Part shown: positions 10,947-17,754 of the stretch, piece after piece
Layout of the letters: each line of letters opens with the position of its first letter
How positions within the stretch are numbered: position 1 is the stretch's first letter
Source of the DNA: CAWDAQ01 sp963800325
GTDB lineage: Bacteria; Actinomycetota; Actinomycetes; Actinomycetales; Dermatophilaceae
DNA length: 64,000 bases
Assembly (NCBI GenBank): GCA_963800325.1
Contig: CAWDAQ010000003.1
Location: 186,001-250,000, forward strand
Reading direction: 5' to 3'
Position numbers and translations under genes: made by a program
The notes under the pieces: model-generated
What the model saw: the letters and a program-made list of their open reading frames with translations, nothing else
Database searches by the model: none
What the model was told of the DNA's origin: nothing

Positions 10947-11347
10947 CGTCCGCGGGCGAACCGGCGCAGCTCGTCGAGCTCGGTGACGTCGTACCAGAGC
11001 AGGTCCGCGTCGCCGCCGCCGACCTCCTCGACGTGGAACGAGACGACCCGACCCGCCGGCACCGGACCGGCGAGCTCGACGCGGGACCCGCCGGCGGGGC
11101 GCAGGGCGCCGGCGGCGACGTCCGCGGCGGCGACGACCCGTCGGTCACCCGGGACGGCCCGCCGCCGGGAGGCGGTCTCGACCGCGTCCCACAGGGCGGC
11201 GTACTCCCGCTCCTCCTCGTCGCCACGCGGCAGCCGGCGGCGCACGTCGTCGGTGACGGCGTGCACGAGCAGCGGGGCCGGGCCGAGCTCGCCGCGGACC
11301 GCGAGGTCGTCGAGGTCGGCGATCGCGAGCGGCACGTAGACCCGCAC
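10943..11347 (-). CDS. DUF6912 family protein
   Basis: A 134-aa protein starting RVYVPLAIADLDDLAVRG, the typical N-terminus of the actinobacterial DUF6912 group (function unknown). The GTG at 11347 is chosen because family members begin with RVYVPL. The longer open frame upstream overlaps the acyltransferase gene. It follows the WS/DGAT gene by 31 nt on the same strand and is probably the last gene of that unit. No catalytic motif or membrane segment is seen. Confidence 0.8.
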   Translation of the reverse strand: MRVYVPLAIADLDDLAVRGELGPAPLLVHAVTDDVRRRLPRGDEEEREYAALWDAVETASRRRAVPGDRRVVAAADVAAGALRPAGGSRVELAGPVPAGRVVSFHVEEVGGGDADLLWYDVTELDELRRFARGR

Positions 11348-11378
11348 CCGGTCCGGGCCGCCCTGCTTCGCGGCCACG

Positions 11379-12794
11379 TCAGCGGGTCCCGAGCAGCTCG
11401 GCGAGGGCGTCGACGATGCTCTGGCCGACGACGTCGGCGTCGGGGACGGCGTCCCGGTCGGCGTTGATGCCGTAGTACAGGCCACCGTCGTAGGACGTCA
11501 GTCCGATCGACAGGGCGTGCCCGCGACCGAGCGGCATCACGGGGTAGGTCGCGAGCATCTTCGCGTCGGCGGCGTAGATCGGCTCCTGCGGACCGGGGAC
11601 GTTCGTGATGACGAGGTTGAACAGCCGCTTGGTCATGACCGTGCCGAGCCGGGCCCCGAGCGAGTGCAGCGTCGGCGGCGCGAAGCCCGCGAGCCCGCTG
11701 AGCGCGTCCGCGCCGACCGCCTGCCCGCCCTCCATCTGCTGGCGCATCGCGAACGCGATCTGGTGCAGCCGCATCGACGGACCGGGCTCGCCGACCGGCA
11801 GGTCGACGAAGCACGCGCGCAGCTGGTTCCCGATCGGGGCGATGCCCTCTCCCTCCTCGTCGTAGACGCTGACCGGAACCATGGCGCGGACCGTCGTGCT
11901 CGGGGTCACCGGCTCCCCGCGGGTGAGCAGCCAGGACCGGAAGGCCCCGGCGATGGTCGCGAGCACGACGTCGTTGACCGAGACGTCCTCGACGTACCGT
12001 CCGCGGGCGAGCCGGGTGCGGACGGTCCGGTAGTCCTCGAGGTCGGTGCCGACCATGACGTAGCGCCGGGAGGTGCCCACCTCGGCGTTGAGCGGGGACG
12101 TCGGCGCGGGCCGGGCGGAGGCCCGGGCGAGCGTCGAGGCGACCCCGGTCGCGACCGACAGCACCCTCCGACCGGCGCGGCCGACGTCGACGAACCCGCC
12201 ACGGAGGTTGTCGACGACCTCGCTCGGCCGGCGCACGGCGTCGACGACCGCGCCCGCGACGAGCTCGAGGTCCGACGGCTCCGGGACGGGACGGCGCCGC
12301 GAGGCCGGCAGCGCCGTCGGGGTGGGCCCGGCATCGACGATGACGTGGGCGATGTCGGTCGAGTTGAGCCCGTCGACGAGGACGTGGTGGGTCTTGGTGA
12401 TGATCGCGAACCGGCCCTGCGCGAGCCCCTCGACGAGGTAGACCTCCCACAGCGGCCGGGACCGGTCCAGCGGGCGCGGCTGGATCCGGGCGACGAACTC
12501 CTCGAGCTGCTCGTCGCTGCCGGGACGGGGCAGCGCCGCACGACGCACGTGGTAGGTGATGTCGAAGTCCTCGTCGTCGACCCAGACCGGGTTCGCGAGC
12601 CGGCCGGGGACCTCACGGACCCGCTGCCGGTAGCGCGGCACGTCGGCGATGCGCTCGGAGATGAGCTCGATGAGCTGGTCGTGGTCGAAGCGGGGGTGCG
12701 GGGCGAAGACCATGACCGACCCGACGTGCATCGGGGTGCGCGCCTCCTCCATGTAGAGGAAGGACGCGTCGATCGAGTTCAGGCGCTCTGCCAC
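11379..12794 (-). CDS. Wax ester synthase/diacylglycerol acyltransferase (WS/DGAT) family
   Basis: O-acyltransferase of the bacterial WS/DGAT family, which uses acyl-CoA to make triacylglycerols or wax esters. The 471-aa protein begins AERLNSIDASFLYMEE, holds the catalytic HHxxxDG motif as HHVLVDG (His136-His137, Asp141-Gly142), and has the conserved NVPGP segment near the C-terminus. The GTG start overlaps the end of the upstream CpaE-like gene by 16 nt, implying coupling. Actinobacteria often carry several paralogues, so whether this one makes storage lipid cannot be judged. Confidence 0.93.
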   Translation of the reverse strand: MAERLNSIDASFLYMEEARTPMHVGSVMVFAPHPRFDHDQLIELISERIADVPRYRQRVREVPGRLANPVWVDDEDFDITYHVRRAALPRPGSDEQLEEFVARIQPRPLDRSRPLWEVYLVEGLAQGRFAIITKTHHVLVDGLNSTDIAHVIVDAGPTPTALPASRRRPVPEPSDLELVAGAVVDAVRRPSEVVDNLRGGFVDVGRAGRRVLSVATGVASTLARASARPAPTSPLNAEVGTSRRYVMVGTDLEDYRTVRTRLARGRYVEDVSVNDVVLATIAGAFRSWLLTRGEPVTPSTTVRAMVPVSVYDEEGEGIAPIGNQLRACFVDLPVGEPGPSMRLHQIAFAMRQQMEGGQAVGADALSGLAGFAPPTLHSLGARLGTVMTKRLFNLVITNVPGPQEPIYAADAKMLATYPVMPLGRGHALSIGLTSYDGGLYYGINADRDAVPDADVVGQSIVDALAELLGTR

Positions 12795-14183
12795 GGGGAC
12801 ATCGTCGCAGACCGCCGGGAGAGCCGACGGCGGCCCGCCCGTCGCGACCGGGTGGCGCCCGCCACGTCCCGCCGGCGCGCGGGCAGGTGCGGCGCGGCGA
12901 GCGCCCGCACCGCGAGCCGGACCGGCGCGGACGGGGCGTGCTCGGCGAGGGTGCGCCCGGCGAGCAGGGCCCCGTCGACGGTCTCGGTGTCGAGCGGGAC
13001 GAACCGCACGTCCTCGAGCCCGGCGAACCGGTCGAGCAGGCCGCTGATGCGCCGCTGCGGACCCGGGCCGACCGCGCTCGCCCGGACCCGGTTGACCACC
13101 ACCCGGGGCCGGGGCGAGGGCACCGAGCCCAGGTCCTGCCCGGCCCGGACGAGGCGCTGCAGCCCGACCGGGTCGGCGGCACCGACGAGGACGAGGTCGT
13201 CGGCGAGGCCGAGCGTGGTCAGGGTGGCCGCGTTCCGGCGCGGGGCGAGCGTGTCGTAGCTCAGCTCCTCGTCGTCCTCGATGCCGAAGCCGCAGTCGAC
13301 GACGACGACCCGGGCCAGCCGGCGGGCGAGCGTGAGGACGTGCTCGAGCGCGGCCGGGCGCAGCTCGGTCCAGCGCTGCGGGGTCGGCAGCCCGGTGAGG
13401 ACCCGCAGGCCGGGCAGGGCCTCGGGCGCGAGCCCCGCGAGCCGGTCGAGGTCGAGGCTGCCCTGCTCGGAGGCGCGCGCGGCCGCGGCGACCCCGGGGG
13501 CCTCGTCGAGCACGGCGAGCCACTGGGCCACGCTCGCGCCGTAGGTGTCGGCGTCCACGAGCAGGGTGGGCACCCCGCCGGCCGCGACCTCGGCGGCGAG
13601 GTTGACCGCGAGGGTCGTCCGTCCCGGTGCGCCGGTGGGCCCCCAGACCGCGACGACCCGGCCGAGCCGCTCCTCCGTCTCTCTCCTCCTCCTCCTCGGC
13701 CCCGGGGTCGGCGCCGTCGGCGGAGCCGGTGGGGGCCACGGACTCGTCGGCGTCGGGTGGCTGCGCGGCCTCGGCGGGCGCGGCGGCCTCCAGACCCGGG
13801 AGGGCCCCGGGTTCGCCCCCGGCGCCCCGCTCGGGCTCGGGGCCGGAGAGCGCCCGGGTGAGCGCGTCGGCGTCGGCGTCCGGGGCGAGGACGAGCGTGA
13901 CCCCGAGCTGGCGCAGCCGCCGCTCGGCGGGCTCGTCGCCGGGGGGCGCGAGGCCGACGACCCGGACACCGTGCAGCCGCAGATGGGTGAGGGCGTCCCG
14001 GTCCAGCCCCACCAGGTCGGCGGAGACGAGCGCGACGTCGGCCTGGCCCGCCGAGCCCGTCGCGAGCAGGTCGGGCAGGTCCGCGCACCGGCGGGCGACC
14101 CGGACCGCGGGTACGGACGCCATGCGGGCCACGAGGTCGGCCTCCCAGCGGTGGCCCACCGCGGTGGCGACCCGGACGGTCAC
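12779..14183 (-). CDS. CpaE/Ssd-like P-loop ATPase, reading frame split by an apparent frameshift near 13682
   Basis: Two reading frames together encode one CpaE/septum-site-determining (Ssd)-like protein of about 467 aa. From GTG 14183 the first frame gives a receiver-like N-terminal domain (MTVRVATAVGHRWEADLVAR) and an acidic linker to about residue 167. The ParA/MinD-type ATPase half (AVWGPTGAPGRTTLAVNLAAE, then LLVDADTYGASVAQW and VVVVDCGFG) is in the +1 frame and ends at 12779. The switch falls in a GAG-repeat/AGAGA tract at about 13678-13697. The Walker A is deviant (GAPGRTT, no GKT), as in Ssd proteins. The GTG overlaps the stop of the SAF gene by 4 nt. The break could be a sequencing error, a real mutation or recoding. 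Confidence 0.75.
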
Positions 14184-14845
14184 CTCCCCGTCCCCAGGGC
14201 CGAGCCCGGGGTCGGCACGAGGGTGACCTTGGCGCCGGCGTCGACGAGGGCGATGACCCGGCGGACCCGCTCCACCGGGACGAGCACCTGCACGGGCGCC
14301 GTCGCGGTGGGCCCCCCGAGGCCGGGGGCCTCGGCGGGCGGGGTCGACACGCTCACCGACTCCAGGACCCGCTCGGGTCCGGCGTACTCCCCCGGCCTGC
14401 CGTCCTTCGCGGGCGGGTTGGCCCAGACGTCGACGACCGAGCCGCGTACGAGCGCGGCGGCCGAGGTGGCGTCCACCTCGAGCGTCAGCGGCTGGACCCC
14501 GACCTTGTCCGGGGCGCCGAGGGCCGACGCCGGCACGAGCTCACCGCCGGGGACGGCGCGCAGCACGAACCGGTCCGCGGGGAGCGCGGCGTCGGCCGGG
14601 AGGTAGGCGCCGGCGGCGTCGCCGAGCTGGACGTCGACCCGCTCGAGGTCGGCGTCGGCGAGGCGCTGACCCGGCAGCAGCGGCCCGGCCGCGGCGTAGA
14701 CCGGGACCCGGTCGTCCGCGGAGGCGACGACGACCGAGCCGAGCACGGTGGCGAGCAGGACGAGCAGGACCCCGACGACGAGCCGGGCGTCCCGCCACGA
14801 GGGCGGGGCGAACCGTCTCGCGCTCGGTGTGGGCACGCTGGACAC
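14180..14845 (-). CDS. SAF-domain (CpaB/RcpC-like) membrane-anchored protein
   Basis: A 221-aa protein with one N-terminal membrane segment (LVVGVLLVLLATVLGSVVVA) and an extracellular SAF domain (VYAAAGPLLPGQRLADADLERV, cut here only by description) like those of Flp pilus protein CpaB. GTG 14845 is supported by a GGAGGGGG ribosome-binding site about 8 nt upstream. Its stop overlaps the start of the CpaE-like ATPase gene, mirroring the cpaB-cpaE pair in the Tad operon at 34-36 kb. The gene diverges from bldC. Whether it takes part in pili or a separate envelope process is unknown. Confidence 0.8.
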   Translation of the reverse strand: MSSVPTPSARRFAPPSWRDARLVVGVLLVLLATVLGSVVVASADDRVPVYAAAGPLLPGQRLADADLERVDVQLGDAAGAYLPADAALPADRFVLRAVPGGELVPASALGAPDKVGVQPLTLEVDATSAAALVRGSVVDVWANPPAKDGRPGEYAGPERVLESVSVSTPPAEAPGLGGPTATAPVQVLVPVERVRRVIALVDAGAKVTLVPTPGSALGTGR

Positions 14846-15022
14846 GTTCTCGGACCCCCTCCCCGGCGCGGCCACCGTCGGCCGGCAGGGAAGCATCATG
14901 ACCCACCGGCCCGGGCCGGCGGGCGAGGTTGTCCACATCCGGTCGACGAGAACGGTCACATCCGGTGGCAAACTGGCGCGGACGGAGACGTTCGGGACTC
15001 GCGCGACGCCGTCGCGATCCCC

Positions 15023-15063
15023 GGTTCAAGCGCGGGTCACGGTAGGGTCAAGCCTAGGTCAAG
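15023..15063 (+). promoter_or_regulatory. Four 11-bp-phased direct repeats upstream of bldC
   Basis: GGTTCAAG (15023), GGGTCACG (15034), GGGTCAAG (15045) and AGGTCAAG (15056) recur at exactly 11-bp intervals, on one face of the helix, 38-79 nt before the bldC start. Streptomyces BldC is reported to bind direct repeats as head-to-tail multimers, so this may be an autoregulatory site. Confidence 0.6.
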
Positions 15064-15101
15064 GTGTGCGGGTCCGGGTTCCCGGACGGGAGGAGAACCA
15101 G

Positions 15102-15353
15102 ATGTCGAAGCGGTTCATCCAGCTGTCCGAGGTCTCCGAGATCCTCGACATCTCCTCCGCCCAGGCGTACGCGCTGGTTCGCTCGGGGGACCTGCCCGCG
15201 ATCAAGGTCGGCGGCCGGGGGCAGTGGCGGGTCGAGGTCACCGAGCTCGAGGCCTACATCCAGCGGATGTACAGCGAGACGAAGACCTTCGTCAGCGCCC
15301 ACCCCTTCGGCACCGTCCCGGGGGAGGACGCCCCCGCCGGCGAGGACGCCTGA
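15102..15353 (+). CDS. bldC: BldC-type MerR-like developmental regulator
   Basis: An 83-aa DNA-binding protein with a single MerR-like winged helix-turn-helix: LSEVSEILDISSAQAYALVR followed by the wing GDLPAIKVGGRGQWRV. It lacks the dimerisation and effector domains of true MerR proteins, which is the hallmark of BldC. In Streptomyces BldC times differentiation. In a non-sporulating relative its targets are unknown. The ATG is preceded by GGGAGGAG about 8 nt away. Phased repeats upstream suggest autoregulation. It diverges from the SAF/CpaE-like/WS-DGAT unit, which might be a target (inference). Confidence 0.93.
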   Translation: MSKRFIQLSEVSEILDISSAQAYALVRSGDLPAIKVGGRGQWRVEVTELEAYIQRMYSETKTFVSAHPFGTVPGEDAPAGEDA

Positions 15354-15390
15354 CGCCGCCGGGCACCCCCACCCCGCGCCCGTACCGCCC

Positions 15391-15522
15391 GCGCCACCCA
15401 CACCCTGCGCACCCACGATCCGCGCTCCCACCTCCTGCGGACGCCCAGTCCGCGCTCCCACCTCCTGCGGACGCCCAGCCCGCGCTCCCACCTCCTGCGG
15501 ACGCCCAGCCCGCGCTCCCACC
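15391..15522. repeat. 30-bp tandem repeat array, 3.4 near-perfect copies plus one degenerate copy
   Basis: Units at 15421, 15451 and 15481 differ at one base only. A 12-bp partial unit starts at 15511 and 15391-15420 looks like a decayed copy. The unit starts CGCGCTCCCACCTCCTGCGG. There are no spacers, so it is not a CRISPR array. Confidence 0.85.
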
Positions 15523-15534
15523 GGTCGCCGGAAG

Positions 15535-15612
15535 CCGCACTTCGTGCCCGTTTGGCCGCGCAAACCGGGTAGTTCGGTCGGCCGGACGCGGCCAAACGGG
15601 CACGAAGTGCGG
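15535..15612. terminator. Perfect 26-bp inverted repeat with 26-nt spacer between convergent genes
   Basis: Arms 15535-15560 and 15587-15612 are exact reverse complements. The feature sits between the ends of bldC and the minus-strand gene at 15626, where a bidirectional terminator would be expected. The perfect arms and long spacer also suit a dispersed palindromic repeat element. Confidence 0.6.
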
Positions 15613-15625
15613 TCTACGGGACGGC

Positions 15626-16180
15626 TCACGTGGGTGAGACGGAGCGGACGGCGACGAGCGCGGCGAACGGGACGACGCGGCGGGCGCGGACGTTCACCGC
15701 GCGGCGGGGCTCGTCCGGGGGGTGGACGCTGAGGTCGAACGCGTCGGCCCCGACGGCGTCGATCGTCCCCGTCGCCGTACCGCCGGCGCGGTCGGTCACC
15801 GCGACGACCGCACGGTCTCGGCTGAGCCCCCGCAGCGCGTAGCCGAGGCCGAACCGCCGCCCGGCCGGACCGGTGACCCCGCTGCGGGTCGCGAGGCCCT
15901 CGATCCCGACGACCGCGGCCAGCGGGACGAGCACCCCCCGCGCCGCCGGGTCGATCAGGAGGAGCCACCCGTCCCCCAGGTCACCCACCCGGCCGCGGAC
16001 CCGGTCCCCCGTGGCGAGCGCGAGCGCGACCTCGGTCTCGCGCTGACCGGCGAGCCGGTCGAGGAGGTCCACCTCGGCCCGCGCGCGACGGGTCCGGTCG
16101 GCCACCTCGAGGTCCACACCGCGGCGCGCCTCGGCCGCCCACCTCGCCTCGAGGTCCTCGAAGAGCCGGTCCCACCGCAC
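15626..16180 (-). CDS. Conserved hypothetical protein with Sm-like central segment
   Basis: A 184-aa protein that I do not recognise with certainty. The N-terminus is a charged helix (LFEDLEARWAAEARRGVDLE). The middle reads DRVRGRVGDLGDGWLLLID and VLVPLAAVVGIEGL, a spacing reminiscent of small Sm-like beta barrels, and a second similar segment follows near residue 140. No membrane segment or catalytic motif is seen. GTG 16180 has TACGAT 6 nt upstream, supporting the start. It converges on bldC across the 26-bp inverted repeat. Confidence 0.65.
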   Translation of the reverse strand: MRWDRLFEDLEARWAAEARRGVDLEVADRTRRARAEVDLLDRLAGQRETEVALALATGDRVRGRVGDLGDGWLLLIDPAARGVLVPLAAVVGIEGLATRSGVTGPAGRRFGLGYALRGLSRDRAVVAVTDRAGGTATGTIDAVGADAFDLSVHPPDEPRRAVNVRARRVVPFAALVAVRSVSPT

Positions 16181-16186
16181 GCCCCC

Positions 16187-16192
16187 ATCGTA
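16187..16192 (-). promoter_or_regulatory. Putative leaderless -10 box (TACGAT)
   Basis: TACGAT ends 6 nt before the GTG start at 16180. Confidence 0.4.
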
Positions 16193-16263
16193 GGACGGCC
16201 CGACCTCCGGCTGGCGCGGAAGAACGACATTGAGGGCATCTAGGACTCATTCACACGTGTTTG

Positions 16264-16292
16264 TTGCCGTTTGCTTTCACTCGTGCTTATCT
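16264..16292 (+). promoter_or_regulatory. Sigma-70-type promoter for the LysM gene
   Basis: TTGCCG (16264-16269), a 17-bp spacer and TTATCT (16287-16292) sit in a local AT-rich patch 34 nt before the GTG of the LysM gene. Confidence 0.55.
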
Positions 16293-16325
16293 GGTTTCCC
16301 GCTTCCCTCCCGAGACGAGGTCGCC

Positions 16326-17156
16326 GTGAGAGCACCCGAGAGCCCCAGCGCCGTCCGCGTGGCCACATCCGTCCTCCTCGTGCTCGGTGCGACCGGGGCC
16401 GTGGCCCGGGTCCTGCTCGCCTACGCCGCAGGGCTCGCCCGCTCGCTCGTCGCACCGGGACCGGCGAGCGGCGCCGAGGCCCTCACCCTCGTCGCCGTCC
16501 TCGTCGCCCTGCTCCTCACGGGCTGGCTCGGGCTCGGCGTGCTCGTCGGCCTCGTCGCCCACCTCCCGGGGGCCGCGGGCAGGGCCGCGCGCACCGCCGG
16601 TGACCGCTGGACCCCGGGCCTCGCCCGGTGGTGCGCCGCCGCGGCCCTCGGCGTGACCCTCGGCGGCGGCGCCGCGCACGCGGCGCCCCCGGCCCCGGCG
16701 TCGTCCACGGCTCCCGCGGTGGCAGGTCCGGCGGTGGCAGGTCCGGCGGTGGCAGGTCCGGCGGTGGCGGGCGGTGCGGCGGTGGCAGGTCCGGCGGTGG
16801 CGAATCCGGTGGCGGCCGTCGCGGCCTGCGACCCCGCGCTCCCCCCCGGGCCGGGGTGGACCCCGACGCGCCCGACGCCGGCCCCGGACGGGGTGCTCAC
16901 CCCGGGGCGACGCCCGGCCGGGTCGACGAACGGGGTGGGCGAGGGTGCCGAGGCGGGCGCCGAGGTCGTGGTCCGGCGGGGTGACACGCTCTGGGCGATC
17001 GCCCGGGAGCGGCTCGGCGCCGGCGCGAGCGACGTCGAGGTCGCCCGGGAGTGGCCGCGCTGGTACGCGGCCAACCGTGACGTCATCGGTGACGACCCCG
17101 ACCTCGTGCTCCCGGGCACCCGGCTGCGGGTCCCCGCGGCGGGAGCGACCCGGTGA
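16326..17156 (+). CDS. LysM-domain membrane protein with AVAGP repeats
   Basis: A 276-aa protein with two N-terminal hydrophobic segments (VATSVLLVLGATGAVARVLLA and LTLVAVLVALLLTGWLGLGV, abbreviated where needed), an Ala/Pro-rich repeat region of about five AVAGP units, and a C-terminal LysM-type domain starting VVVRRGDTLWAIARERLG and ending LPGTRLRVP. LysM domains bind peptidoglycan glycan chains, so the protein likely links membrane and wall. The GTG at 16326 is preceded by GAGG 5 nt away and by a good promoter. The stop overlaps the start of the Rv3235-like gene by 4 nt. Confidence 0.85.
   Translation: MRAPESPSAVRVATSVLLVLGATGAVARVLLAYAAGLARSLVAPGPASGAEALTLVAVLVALLLTGWLGLGVLVGLVAHLPGAAGRAARTAGDRWTPGLARWCAAAALGVTLGGGAAHAAPPAPASSTAPAVAGPAVAGPAVAGPAVAGGAAVAGPAVANPVAAVAACDPALPPGPGWTPTRPTPAPDGVLTPGRRPAGSTNGVGEGAEAGAEVVVRRGDTLWAIARERLGAGASDVEVAREWPRWYAANRDVIGDDPDLVLPGTRLRVPAAGATR
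16716..16808 (+). repeat. 15-bp coding tandem repeat (AVAGP units)
   Basis: GCGGTGGCAGGTCCG repeats three times exactly, followed by three diverged units with one 3-bp insertion, inside the LysM gene. It encodes an Ala/Val/Gly/Pro linker. Confidence 0.85.
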
Positions 17157-17746
17157 CCGCGGTCGTCACGCGGCCGGCCGTCCCTGCCGCCCGCGCCGCG
17201 GCGCCGGGAGCGCCGGCGCCGATCCGGGTCGTACCGGCGCCGGCGGCCGGACCCCCGCTCCGGCCGGCCCCGACCGGGGGAGCTCGCACGGCCGAGGCGC
17301 GCGTGGGCGGCCGGTTCGTCCAGGAGGCCCTGGCCGTCGACGCCGGCACGCCCGCGGAGGACCACGTGTTCGGTCCGCAGGCGACGTCGACGTCCCAGCT
17401 GCCGGACGCGACCGACTGGGCCGGTCACATCGGGCAGGCGCTCGTCGAGGTGCTCACGGGGGTCCGGCCCGCGGCGCAGATCCTTCGCTGGACCGCGCCC
17501 GAGGTGTTCGAGGTCGTCGCTCGTCGGGGCGCGCTCGCCGCCCGGCAGCGTGTCGTCGCCGGCCGGCCGCCGCAGCGGCCTCCCACCCACCGGCCGACCG
17601 TGCGCCGGGTGCGGGTGGGTGCGCCCGTGGACGGGGTCGCCGAGGCGGCCGCGGTCGTCGTCGACGGGCCCAGGGTCCGGGCGCTCGCGTTCCGGCTCGT
17701 GGGCCAGGACGGGCGCTGGCGGCTCACCGCGGTCGACTACCGCTGA
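17153..17746 (+). CDS. Rv3235 family protein
   Basis: A 197-aa protein with an Ala/Pro-rich N-terminus and a C-terminal domain reading WAGHIGQALVEVLTGVRPAA, ILRWTAPEVFEVVARRG and ALAFRLVGQDGRWRLTAVDY. This matches the actinobacterial Rv3235 family, which sits near secA in M. tuberculosis as here. The family may resemble a small accessory domain of the SecA region, but its role is unproven. GTG 17153 overlaps the LysM stop codon by GTGA, so the two are translationally coupled. Confidence 0.85.
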   Translation: MTAVVTRPAVPAARAAAPGAPAPIRVVPAPAAGPPLRPAPTGGARTAEARVGGRFVQEALAVDAGTPAEDHVFGPQATSTSQLPDATDWAGHIGQALVEVLTGVRPAAQILRWTAPEVFEVVARRGALAARQRVVAGRPPQRPPTHRPTVRRVRVGAPVDGVAEAAAVVVDGPRVRALAFRLVGQDGRWRLTAVDYR

Positions 17747-17754
17747 GGGACCGC

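Noticed and set aside
11379..14183. A single 934-codon open frame joining the CpaE-like N-terminus to WS/DGAT
   Set aside because: The middle part is composition-driven Arg/Pro/Gly noise antisense in character, while the ATPase half is well conserved in the other frame and WS/DGAT has its own start.
15391..15522. CRISPR-like repeat array
   Set aside because: Units are directly adjacent with no spacers and no cas genes are nearby, so it is a simple tandem repeat.
15224..15637. Plus-strand frame with ALPPPADAQ repeats following bldC
   Set aside because: It overlaps bldC out of frame, has no ribosome-binding site, and its repeats merely translate the tandem DNA array.
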